DNA of 64,000 bases from the NCBI RefSeq assembly GCF_012863495.1, contig NZ_JAAVJL010000005.1, forward strand, positions 1-64,000, written 5' to 3'. A program made the position numbers and the translations under genes. The notes beneath the pieces were generated by a model, which did no database searches, had not been told where the DNA came from, and saw only the letters and a program-made list of their open reading frames with translations. Of the stretch, positions 28,136-35,997 are shown one piece after another. Within the stretch, counting starts at the first letter, position 1; every line of letters begins with the position of its first letter. The DNA comes from Pseudanabaena yagii GIHE-NHR1 (lineage in GTDB: Bacteria; Cyanobacteriota; Cyanobacteriia; Pseudanabaenales; Pseudanabaenaceae).

Positions 28136-28792
28136 ATGAAATTTACTCCTTTAAACGATCGCCTTCATAACTATCTTTTGTCTGTTACCTTAAGAGAGCA
28201 TCCTCTGCTCAAGGAACTACGCCATGAAACTGCGAACCATGCTAGAGGCAATATGCAGATTGCCCCAGAGCAGGGTCAGTTAATGGCTTTATTGATTCAA
28301 TTGATTGGGGCTAAGAAGACCTTAGAGGTAGGTGTATTTACGGGTTATAGCTCTCTTTCCGTTGCCCTCTCATTACCTGAAGATGGGAAAGTGATTGCCT
28401 GTGATGTTAGCGAAGAATATACCAGCATTGCTAGACGCTATTGGGAAAAGGCAGAAGTTGCTCATAAAATCGATTTGCATATTGCCCCTGCGATTCAGAC
28501 CCTCGATCGCTTACTTGCCGAGGGTCAAGCAAACACCTTTGATTTCGCCTTCATTGATGCGGATAAAGAGAATTATGATGGCTACTACGAGCGATCGCTA
28601 CAGTTGGTGCGGAAAGGTGGCTTAATTGCGATCGATAATGTCTTGTGGAGTGGACGAGTGATCGATCCAGAGTTTCAAGATGCTGATACTTTAGCAATTC
28701 GCGCTCTCAATGAGAAGTTACATCAAGATCAACGGATTTCTCTATCGCTATTGCCTGTATCCGATGGTTTGACCCTTGCTTTAAAGTGTTAG
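28136..28792 (+). CDS. SAM-dependent O-methyltransferase (COMT-like)
   Basis: A 218-residue class I methyltransferase of the caffeoyl-CoA/catechol O-methyltransferase family. It opens LREHPLLKELRHETANHARGNMQIAPEQGQLM; SAM motif I is LEVGVFTGYSSL; then VIACDVSEEY, FAFIDADKENYDGYY (metal and substrate region) and IAIDNVLWSGRV. The acceptor is unknown. It ends the 26.1-28.8 kb gene run. Confidence 0.88.
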   Translation: MKFTPLNDRLHNYLLSVTLREHPLLKELRHETANHARGNMQIAPEQGQLMALLIQLIGAKKTLEVGVFTGYSSLSVALSLPEDGKVIACDVSEEYTSIARRYWEKAEVAHKIDLHIAPAIQTLDRLLAEGQANTFDFAFIDADKENYDGYYERSLQLVRKGGLIAIDNVLWSGRVIDPEFQDADTLAIRALNEKLHQDQRISLSLLPVSDGLTLALKC

Positions 28793-28989
28793 ATCTCAAC
28801 CAAATAAGCGATCGCCTTTTTCTATCATTAAGTGCGATCGCCATATACAGTTTCATGGTTTTCTTATTTCTGATTCTTTCTGATTCTATTTTTAACGTGA
28901 TGTGTAACCAAAAGATCGCGTTGATATGTGTAAATAAAAATATCTTTTTGTATCATTTTGCTCTAAATGAATATTGTCTAAAAGTTTCT

Positions 28990-29167
28990 GCCTAATCTAC
29001 CTGTTTAGATGATTAGCCAGAAAAATTCCGTGTAATTACCCAAAAACAGGATCTTTGCCAGAATTTTTTTGTATAACATACCCTACAAGGTGATTAGGCA
29101 GAAACTTGACCTTCAGCCTATATTGCCTATAGTCAGATTAGAGAGAGATTTTCCATGAACTACATAG
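28990..29167 (+). other. Orphan attI-like site: four degenerate ~42-bp repeats ending at G^TTATGCC
   Basis: This region aligns by eye over about 175 bp with the sequence directly upstream of the integron integrase at 55070-55243, in the same orientation. Shared blocks include GCCAGAATTTTT, GTGATTAG.CAGAA, CAGCCTATAT, and TATAGTCAGATTAGA. The two copies stop matching right after CATAGTTA, at the G/TT position where an integron cassette would join. No integrase remnant lies to its left. The rest of the 28793-29242 gap is AT-rich with HIP1 sites and shows nothing else. Confidence 0.55.
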
Positions 29168-29242
29168 TTATGCCGACCTAATGGAGTAGGTTAGATGGGT
29201 GCACATAATAGAAATTATTTGTAAAGTAAGTAGGAATAATCT

Positions 29243-30196
29243 ATGCCATCGTTAATGATTAATAGAGACGGTCGTCCTGAAATGTTTGTAATAAGTAGTG
29301 ACAAAGCTCTTTGACATCAATGGACAGATACAACTGGTACGTGGAGCAGTTGGGCAAGCCTTGGGGGAACTTGTAAGCAAATTTCAGTAGTAGCCAACCA
29401 GGATGGACGACTGGAAGTGTTTGCTATTGGTAGTGATGACGCTGCTTACCATATCTGGCAAACAACTCCTGGTGGTGGATGGAGCAGTTGGGCAAGCCTT
29501 GGGGGAACTTGTAAGCAAATTTCAGTAGTAGCCAATCAGGATGGACGACTGGAAGTGTTTGCTATTGGTAGTGATGACGCTGCCTATCATATCTGGCAAA
29601 CGACTCCTGGTGGTGGATGGAGCAGTTGGACAAGCCTTGGAGGGAAAATTAAACGAATAGGAGCAAGTCGGCAGCCTAATGGGACTCTTCAGGTTATTGC
29701 ATTAGGCATTGATGATGAGTCCTATCGCATTGCTCAAAATACACCGAGTGGTGGATGGGATAATTGGCAGCGTGTCTTTATGGATAACAGGAGCAGTTCA
29801 AGTTTGAGTGCTCTTAGCGGTTTATCTTTTGTTGTAGGAAGTTCCATCAGTTCAAATCTCTTTATGGCTGTTGCAGATACGATGCCATCTAGTCCCTCTT
29901 CCAAAAAAACAACGAAAGAACTTGCAGAAGAATGCGTCTATGAAATTGCTAAGGCAACAGCGGCAACGTCAGCGGCAACGGCGGCGGCTGGGAGTGGACT
30001 CACTCCTGTTGCTATTGCCGCCATCGTGTTAGCTGGAGCTGCCATCACTTCTGCTTCTCAGAAATGTTCTGAAGCCATCGATCAAGGATTTGAACCAGAT
30101 AGTTCTGATGGATCTGATAAATCCACACTACGCGGGATTGATGAACCACATTATTATGACTATGAGCCTAGCCATTCTGGAGTCATGGTTGCATGA
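29243..30196 (+). pseudogene. PLL-like lectin (DUF346-type propeller) gene with in-frame TGA
   Basis: From the ATG at 29243 the frame encodes MPSLMINRDGRPEMFVISSDKAL, then TGA at 29312-29314, then continues HQWTDTTGTWSSWASLGG. In relatives this position would be tryptophan (ALWHQW), so TGG to TGA is the simplest reading. The rest has repeats of about 46 residues, W..W..LGG...I.VVANQDGRLEVFAIGSDDAAYHIWQ, typical of DUF346 beta-propeller lectins (PLL, tectonin-like). A C-terminal alanine-rich hydrophobic segment TAATSAATAAAGSGLTPVAIAAIVLAGAAI could insert in a membrane. A downstream in-frame start at 29417 could still give 259 residues. It lies just after the orphan attI-like site and may be a former integron cassette. 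Confidence 0.7.
29343..29618 (+). repeat. 138-bp tandem repeat inside the lectin gene
   Basis: Two consecutive 138-bp units (29343-29480 and 29481-29618) differ at only a few silent positions, and a third, diverged unit follows. Each encodes one propeller blade of 46 residues. Near identity at DNA level indicates recent duplication or gene conversion. Confidence 0.85.
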
Positions 30197-30390
30197 TGTG
30201 GTTAAGCAACTGATTGCAAATCTCAATGTGCAATTTTTGTAGTTAGTCCCTAGAAAAAGTCTGTCAACAATGGAGAAAGAACGGCATAATCGGGTAAGAG
30301 GGAGGTTTTCCCTCCCCGTCCCCACAGCACTCCGCATGCGTCTCCGCACGGGGCGCTTCCACAGAGAGGTTTAGCGCGATCACCGATCTC

Positions 30391-30558
30391 GTAGGTTGGG
30401 TTGAGATGACGAACCCCAACATTGCCTTTATTCCTTACCTTAATATTTCCTCGCTAATAAAATTGGAGTTCTCACTTCGTCAGAGAGAGTAATTATAGTA
30501 ACTCAGCAATGAGGTTATCATTTCTCATAGTTGGGTTGCATTCCTTAAACCAACCTAC
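30391..30558. repeat. Inverted GTAGGTTGG repeats in a gene-free interval
   Basis: GTAGGTTGGGTTGAG at 30391 is echoed by AACCAACCTAC ending at 30558, with GAACCCCAAC and GTTGGGTTGC inside. This resembles the GTAGGTTGGG intergenic repeats found in many cyanobacteria. The gap 30197-30722 holds no convincing gene; it also contains GGGAGGTTTTCCCTCCC near 30300 and the palindrome at 30572. Confidence 0.45.
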
Positions 30559-30571
30559 AAGATCAGCGATC

Positions 30572-30617
30572 GCTCCCAACAGCTATCTGCGCGATCGCGC
30601 AGATAGCTGTTGGGAGC
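30572..30617. terminator. 46-bp perfect palindrome
   Basis: GCTCCCAACAGCTATCTGCGC, then GATC, then the exact reverse complement of the first arm, followed by TTTGTCTC on the plus strand. A stem of this length with a HIP1-like centre downstream of the sulfatase stop at 30723 (minus strand) may act as a terminator, although the T-tract is weak. Confidence 0.55.
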
Positions 30618-30722
30618 TTTGTCTCTGGATATTAACGGCTAGACGGACAAGCGATCAATAGCCAGTAGTAATCGAACAACGCGATCGACGATACTGGATT
30701 GAAGCAACAAGTATATCTTTAA

Positions 30723-32207
30723 TTATCGATTAGCACGTTTTGGCGTATAGGAATTGGGCGCACCCACTGGCACATTGGGATACTTCTGCACACTGGACTT
30801 GTAATCAGACACCAATTGCACCATTGGATATTGAATCCATGTGTTGTAGGGTTCAGATACCTGTCTAGCCTCATGGGGATCGCGAGTCAGATCAACCAGT
30901 TTAGCCACCGTGGAATATCTAGCGATCGGGCTAGTCTTAGTTTCTTGCCAAGCATAATGGAGCTTCCAATCATGCCACTTTACAGCTCGCAAATCGTCCG
31001 CAACAAAGACCACAAAACCTTCACGCCCAGATTTAGGATTTTTACCAAGAAAGAAGTCCGCCATATTTATTCCATCTATAGCCCGATCACTAGGAACTTT
31101 TGCCCCCACAATCGATGCTAGAGTTGGGAAAATATCAACTTCATGGACAATCTCATTAGTCACCTTACCTGCGGGAATCTTGTCTGGCCAACGGATGATA
31201 AATGGAACTCGTAAACCACCTTCCATTGCGGTGAAATAAGTACCTGCCCAAGGACCACTCCAACCACTATATTGTCCATCGCCCACGGTGCTATCTTCCA
31301 CTCCATTGTCGGCGGTGAAAATCACAATCGTATTCTTCTCAATTCCGAGTTTGGCGATCGCCTCCAAAAGCTGACCTACATAATGATCAGTCTGCACCAA
31401 CATATCGGCATAGTCGCCATGACCGCTTTTACCCGCAAAATCGGGATGGGGCAGGGTGGGATAATGCATTGCTGTGTAAGGAACATAGGCGAAAAAGGGT
31501 TTACCCGCTTCGTGGTTGCGCGTCATAAAGGCGATCGCCCGTTGGGTGAGTTCGCCATCAATCAAGCGCCGTTCGTTGAGGTCATAGATTTTTTGAGGTT
31601 GAGGTTGTTTTCCTTTATAACTTTCAAAAATCCAAGGCTTATTGGAATCAGCGATATTCACATCCCCAGCGATCGAATAGCGACTGATGGTTTCTGGTGT
31701 CAGCCATACCGATTCATCGGTACTATTGGGAATGCCATACCATTCATCAAAACCTTGATCCGTCGGCCAGCGTCCTGTGGAGCGTCCCAGATGCCATTTC
31801 CCAAAAGCACCCGTTGCATAACCGACATCGGAAAGGGATTCGGCAAGGGTTGTTTCCCACGGAATTAGCCCATAGAGCGGTGTGCCAAGGGGAATGCTCT
31901 GTGTGCCGCTACGGATGGCGTGTCGTCCTGTGAGCATTGCGGAACGACTGGGGGTGCATTGGGCTTCTGTATTGGCATTGAGAAGTCTTGTGCCTTCGGC
32001 TGCTAGGCGATCGATATGAGGAGAAGGAGCGCCACGCAGGGAACCACCACCATAAACGCCCCAGTCTCCCCATCCTGTGTTGTCAGTGAGAATGAGCAGA
32101 ATATTCGGTTTTGGTTCTGTTTGAGTATCTGGTTCGGCATAGGTGGGGGGACAGAGCATCAGAAATAATGTCATGAGCGCGGTAGCGATCGCGATCGGTA
32201 ATCTCAT
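30723..32207 (-). CDS. Exported arylsulfatase (494 residues)
   Basis: A second formylglycine sulfatase. A signal peptide MRLPIAIATALMTLFLMLCPPTYA (cleavage near 24) precedes NILLILTDNTGWGDWGVYGGG and the active-site block CTPSRSAMLTGR with C84. GKWHLGRSTGRWPTDQGFDEWYG and IFTADNGVEDSTVG carry further metal and substrate residues. It is of normal size, unlike the 806-residue sulfatase, so the two probably differ in substrate. It is divergent from the MFS pseudogene at 32335. Sulfate-ester hydrolysis in periplasm or outside is inferred from the signal peptide. Confidence 0.9.
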   Translation of the reverse strand: MRLPIAIATALMTLFLMLCPPTYAEPDTQTEPKPNILLILTDNTGWGDWGVYGGGSLRGAPSPHIDRLAAEGTRLLNANTEAQCTPSRSAMLTGRHAIRSGTQSIPLGTPLYGLIPWETTLAESLSDVGYATGAFGKWHLGRSTGRWPTDQGFDEWYGIPNSTDESVWLTPETISRYSIAGDVNIADSNKPWIFESYKGKQPQPQKIYDLNERRLIDGELTQRAIAFMTRNHEAGKPFFAYVPYTAMHYPTLPHPDFAGKSGHGDYADMLVQTDHYVGQLLEAIAKLGIEKNTIVIFTADNGVEDSTVGDGQYSGWSGPWAGTYFTAMEGGLRVPFIIRWPDKIPAGKVTNEIVHEVDIFPTLASIVGAKVPSDRAIDGINMADFFLGKNPKSGREGFVVFVADDLRAVKWHDWKLHYAWQETKTSPIARYSTVAKLVDLTRDPHEARQVSEPYNTWIQYPMVQLVSDYKSSVQKYPNVPVGAPNSYTPKRANR

Positions 32208-32334
32208 TGATTAATCACCTTTTTACGAATATTTGTAACGTCGCTAACTTGACTAAATCTATAATCATGTCAGAAGATATTTGCTTATCTATTATTTAGA
32301 TTATCTAACAATTAGTCTCATAAAAACTATCCGC

Positions 32335-33618
32335 ATGGCAAAAACATCAATGGGCTGGTTCAATTTTAATGTGGATCTTCCAGCATTTAGATCGCGTAAC
32401 TATCGACTCTACTTTGCTGGACAAAGCTTGTCGATGACGGGTAGCTTTATGACCCAAGTTGCCGTTCTCTGGCTGATTTATAAGGTTACAGATTCAGCGC
32501 TGTTGTTGGGAATCGCAGGATTTTTTGGGCAACTGCCCGTATTTTTACTCGCTCCCGTCTCAGGTATTCTCGCCGATCGCTACGATCGCAAATACTTGAT
32601 GATTTTGTTACAGGTATTTGGGATTTCGATCTCGCTTGCCTTGATGGTTACGAGCTTTTTGGGATGGGCGAATTTCTGGGTATTGCTATTGTTAGGAACC
32701 CTTGGCGGCGTTCTCAAGGGATTAGATGTGCCGATTCGCCATGCTTTTGTGACGGATATCGTCAATCGCGAAGAGATGAATAGCGCGATTTCTCTGAACT
32801 ATGCATTTCTGAATACGGCGCGGCTATAAGGTCCTGCGATGGGAGGAATTGCGATCGCTTCAATTGGTGCAGGTTTCTGCTTTCTCTACGACAGCATCAG
32901 TTATATTGCCGTGTTAGTTGCCCTATTTGCAATGCGGATCGCGCCTCGTAAAATCGAATCCCACAAAAAGCATCCTTGGCAAAATCTGAAGGAAGGATTC
33001 AAATATGCCTATAAGGTTGTTCCCATTCGTTCCCTATTGCTGTTGCTAGCTTTGGCAAGTCTGATCAATATGTCATACGCTACCTTGCTCCCAATTTTCT
33101 CAGTACAAGTTTTTCAAGGTGATGCGGCGACAATGGGATTTTTAACTGCGGCATCGGCTTTAGGGGCGGTCTTTGCCTGTCTCTATCTCAGCTTTCGGAA
33201 AGGGATTCAGGGACTACATCGATTGATTGCTTTCTGTCCTGCCAGTTTAGGCATTGCCATAGTTGTCTTCTCGCTTTCCCATGTATTTTGGCTCTCGGTG
33301 GCAGCATTAACCGTAGTTGGATTTAGCTCAACGCTTCAGGTTGCTGCTAGTAACACTGTTATTCAGCATGGTGTGGAAGAATCAAAACGAGGAAGAGTGA
33401 TGAGCTTCTATACGATGTGCTTTATGGGTATGTCACCTTTTGGGAATTTGATTTTGGGGACTTCCGCAAATGCGATCGGAGCGCAAAATACACTGATTAT
33501 TGGTGGTGTGGTTTGCATTGTCGGTTCTCTTCTCTTTGTGCAGTTTTTACCTGCGATCGCTGCATGGGTGACAGCAGGTATACAGGAGCATCATTCAGTT
33601 TCTGCACAGGCGCAGTAG
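32335..33618 (+). pseudogene. MFS transporter (EntS-like) split by an in-frame TAA
   Basis: From ATG 32335 the protein runs MAKTSMGWFNFNVDLPAFRSRNYRLYFAGQSLSMTG... to FLNTARL, meets TAA at 32827-32829, and continues in the same frame as GPAMGGIAIASIGAGFCFLYDSISYIAVL. The intact paralogue just downstream has SRLMGPAIGG at that point, so one codon has become a stop. The gene is otherwise a full 12-segment MFS_3 exporter of about 427 residues. Two half proteins are unlikely to function. Confidence 0.85.
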
Positions 33619-33630
33619 GAGGAATGACAA

Positions 33631-35019
33631 ATGGACATGGAAAACCCCAAACGGCGATCGCACTTATATAAGGTGAATTTACATCAGGTTGATCAATTAC
33701 CTACGGAATTGATTGATCCTCCCCACAATTCCATTACTAATAAAATCACCAATAGCATTTACAAAAGCTTTCCTGCCTTTAAATCCCGTAATTTCCGCCT
33801 CTATATCATCGGTCAGGTGTTCTCTTTATCGGGAACCTTCATGACGCAGATGGCGATTCCTTGGTTGATTTATGACCTAACGAAATCCCCTTGGTTGCTA
33901 GGTTTATCAGGATTTTTAGGTTTTCTGCCATCGTTAATTCTGATTCCTTTTTCGGGAGTACTTAGCGATCGCTGGGATCGTAAAGATCTCTTAAAATTAG
34001 TGCAGATTCTCGGTATTAGCGTATCAGCAACCCTAACCCTTGTGACTGTTCTAGGTTTAGCCGAATTCTGGTCATTATTGATTCTCAGCATTCTCGGCGG
34101 TGTTCTCAAGGGGCTAGATATGCCTGTGCGCCATGCCTTTGTCGTGGAAATGGTGGATGATCGACAGGATTTAAGCAATGCGATCGCTATTAATTCCACA
34201 ATGCTCGCCTGTTCGCGCTTAATGGGACCTGCGATCGGCGGACTACTGCTAGCAACTGTGGGCGTGAAGTTCTGTTTTCTCTATGACACCATCAGTTATG
34301 TCGCCGCCATTTGGGCGTTAGCGGTGATGACCCTTCCCGCTAGTAAACCGATGCAAATCTCACAGAGGATTAGCACTTGGGGACGCTTGCAGGAAGGATT
34401 TAATTATGTTGCTGACTTTCTGCCCGTGAAGGCGATTATCTTGCTATTGGCTTTGCAAGGCATCTTCGGATTTTCCCATGTGGTGCTATTACCGATCTAC
34501 GCTGCCGAAATTCTCCAAGGTGGCGAAAAGATTTTGGGCTGGTTAAGTGCATCTCCTGCTTTCGGAGCAATTCTTTCCTCAATTTATCTCAGCCAACGTC
34601 GCCAAGTGGCAGGTTTAGAGCGATTGATAGCACTTTGCCCATTTTCTACTGGTCTATGTGCGATCGCCTATGCCTTCTCGACTGTTCTCTGGATTTCGCT
34701 ACCTTTACTCGTAATCATGGGAGGTATTTCCACTTTGCATATTTCCTGTAGTAATACTGTGATTCAAACGATTGTCGATGATAGTAAACGCGGCAGAGTG
34801 ATGAGTTTCTATTCCCTTTCGCTGATTGGAATGTTGCCAATCTGTAATCTATTTACGGGAACTCTCGCCCATTGGCTCGGTGCGCCCCATACTTTGCTAG
34901 TCACTGGCAGTATCTGTGTTCTTGCTTCGGCTTGGTTTTGGCGACAGTTACCGCTAATTTCTAAGTCGATTCTCAATGCAATGCGATCGATTAATAAAGC
35001 TGAGAAAGCTGTAGCTTAA
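33631..35019 (+). CDS. MFS transporter (EntS/MFS_3 type)
   Basis: A 462-residue member of the major facilitator superfamily, enterobactin-exporter-like branch. It opens FPAFKSRNFRLYIIGQVFSLSGTFMTQMAIPWLIYDLT, the MFS loop 2-3 motif is GVLSDRWDRKDLLK, then LKGLDMPVRHAFVVEMV and FLYDTISYVAAIWAL. It starts 12 bp after the stop of the decayed paralogue and shares its motifs, so the pair arose by tandem duplication. A third relative lies at 50922. Export of a small organic compound is likely; the substrate is unknown. Confidence 0.85.
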   Translation: MDMENPKRRSHLYKVNLHQVDQLPTELIDPPHNSITNKITNSIYKSFPAFKSRNFRLYIIGQVFSLSGTFMTQMAIPWLIYDLTKSPWLLGLSGFLGFLPSLILIPFSGVLSDRWDRKDLLKLVQILGISVSATLTLVTVLGLAEFWSLLILSILGGVLKGLDMPVRHAFVVEMVDDRQDLSNAIAINSTMLACSRLMGPAIGGLLLATVGVKFCFLYDTISYVAAIWALAVMTLPASKPMQISQRISTWGRLQEGFNYVADFLPVKAIILLLALQGIFGFSHVVLLPIYAAEILQGGEKILGWLSASPAFGAILSSIYLSQRRQVAGLERLIALCPFSTGLCAIAYAFSTVLWISLPLLVIMGGISTLHISCSNTVIQTIVDDSKRGRVMSFYSLSLIGMLPICNLFTGTLAHWLGAPHTLLVTGSICVLASAWFWRQLPLISKSILNAMRSINKAEKAVA

Positions 35020-35026
35020 TCGAAGA

Positions 35027-35106
35027 GATCCCCCTCAATCCCCCTTGTAAAGGGGGAAGAAGAGAAGAATATTCTCCCCCCTTTACAAGGGGGGCTGGGG
35101 GGGATC
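35027..35106 (+). repeat. 80-bp repeat, left copy of an inverted pair
   Basis: GATCCCCCTCAATCCCCC...GGGGGGATC containing two inverted CCCTTGTAAAGGGGG cores. It matches the reverse complement of 35838-35917 at 78 of 80 positions, and the two enclose one methyltransferase gene. Confidence 0.85.
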
Positions 35107-35156
35107 TAAAACCTCTAACTTCTACACCAAATTTCAAAATTAAAGGAACTAATATC

Positions 35157-35831
35157 ATGGCTAAAGACTGGTTTGCATGGCACGATCTATATAACTCTCA
35201 GGAGCTTTTACAACAACGATTAGCGATCGTTCAGAAATATATCTCTGATAGCCTTGATGCTGCCCCCGCAGGCACAATTCAAATTGTTAGCGCCTGTTCG
35301 GGTGATGGACGGGATTTATTGGGAGTTTTGGAAACCCATCCCCGTGCTAAAGATGTCAGAGCGCGGTTAGTGGAACTCGATCCCAAATTGGTCGAACGTG
35401 GCAAAGAGGCGATCGATAGATTAGGACTCACCGAGCAAATTGAATTCATCAACGGAGATGCCACGCTTACCGCCAATTTTGCAGGTCATGTTCCTGCCGA
35501 TGTGATCATTGTTGCAGGTATTTTCGGCAATTTGCCCAATGAAGAAATTTTGCAAAAATTAATTCGCAATCTTCCTTACTTTGCGAAAACAGGCGCTTTT
35601 GCGATTTGGACTAGAGGAGAGCGCGATGGATTTCGTTATTCAGATCGGGTAAGAGCTATTTTTCAAGAAAATAGTTTTTCGGAAGTAGATTTCCAGTTAA
35701 CCGCTACAGGCAATATGGCAGTTGGTCGTCATCGCTTTGATGGTCAAACTATTTCAGAACCTCTTGATGAACATTTCTTTGAGTTTACAGGAACTCCCGA
35801 AAAAGCTGGTTTGTTTGTTTCTACGCCCTAG
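35157..35831 (+). CDS. Class I SAM-dependent methyltransferase between inverted repeats
   Basis: A 224-residue methyltransferase: IQIVSACSGDGRDLLGVL (motif I), RLVELDPKLVERGKEAIDRLGL (motif II), IEFINGDATLTANF, and VIIVAGIFGNLPNEEI. It opens MAKDWFAWHDLYNSQELLQQRLAIVQKYI. The SACSGDGRD form occurs in a poorly studied family in actinobacteria and cyanobacteria; I cannot name its substrate. The gene sits alone between two inverted 80-bp repeats (35027-35106 and 35838-35917), starting 50 bp after the first and ending 6 bp before the second. Confidence 0.8.
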   Translation: MAKDWFAWHDLYNSQELLQQRLAIVQKYISDSLDAAPAGTIQIVSACSGDGRDLLGVLETHPRAKDVRARLVELDPKLVERGKEAIDRLGLTEQIEFINGDATLTANFAGHVPADVIIVAGIFGNLPNEEILQKLIRNLPYFAKTGAFAIWTRGERDGFRYSDRVRAIFQENSFSEVDFQLTATGNMAVGRHRFDGQTISEPLDEHFFEFTGTPEKAGLFVSTP

Positions 35832-35837
35832 ATTAAC

Positions 35838-35917
35838 GATCCCCCCCAGCCTCCCTTGTAAAGGGGGGAGAATATTTTTCTCTTCTTCCCCCTTTACAAG
35901 GGGGATTGAGGGGGATC
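35838..35917 (-). repeat. 80-bp repeat, right copy of an inverted pair
   Basis: Inverted copy of 35027-35106 with two differences. It could fold by itself into a long hairpin and act as a terminator for the methyltransferase gene. Confidence 0.85.
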
Positions 35918-35997
35918 TAAGCCTTGAAACGTAGATAGATAGTGATGATTCTAAATAGCATCAGTTCTTAAATTTCAAACTAGAAAGGAAACAAACA

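Noticed and set aside
28786-28995. Short plus-strand frame overlapping the end of the O-methyltransferase
   Set aside because: It overlaps the previous gene, is low in complexity, contains HIP1 sites and runs into the attI-like region; no sign of a real protein.
28990-29167. CRISPR-like array from repeating GATTAG.CAGAA units of about 42 bp
   Set aside because: The units are degenerate, only four in number, have no unique spacers of constant length and no cas genes; a matching copy lies beside an integron integrase, so attI explains them better.
30200-30250. attC-like pairing GTTAAGCAAC...GTAGTTAGTC directly after the lectin gene
   Set aside because: The arms pair only partly and the left box does not complement TTATGCCG at the attI-like junction; the CGGCATAAT site at 30282 fits better, though it too lacks a clear right half.
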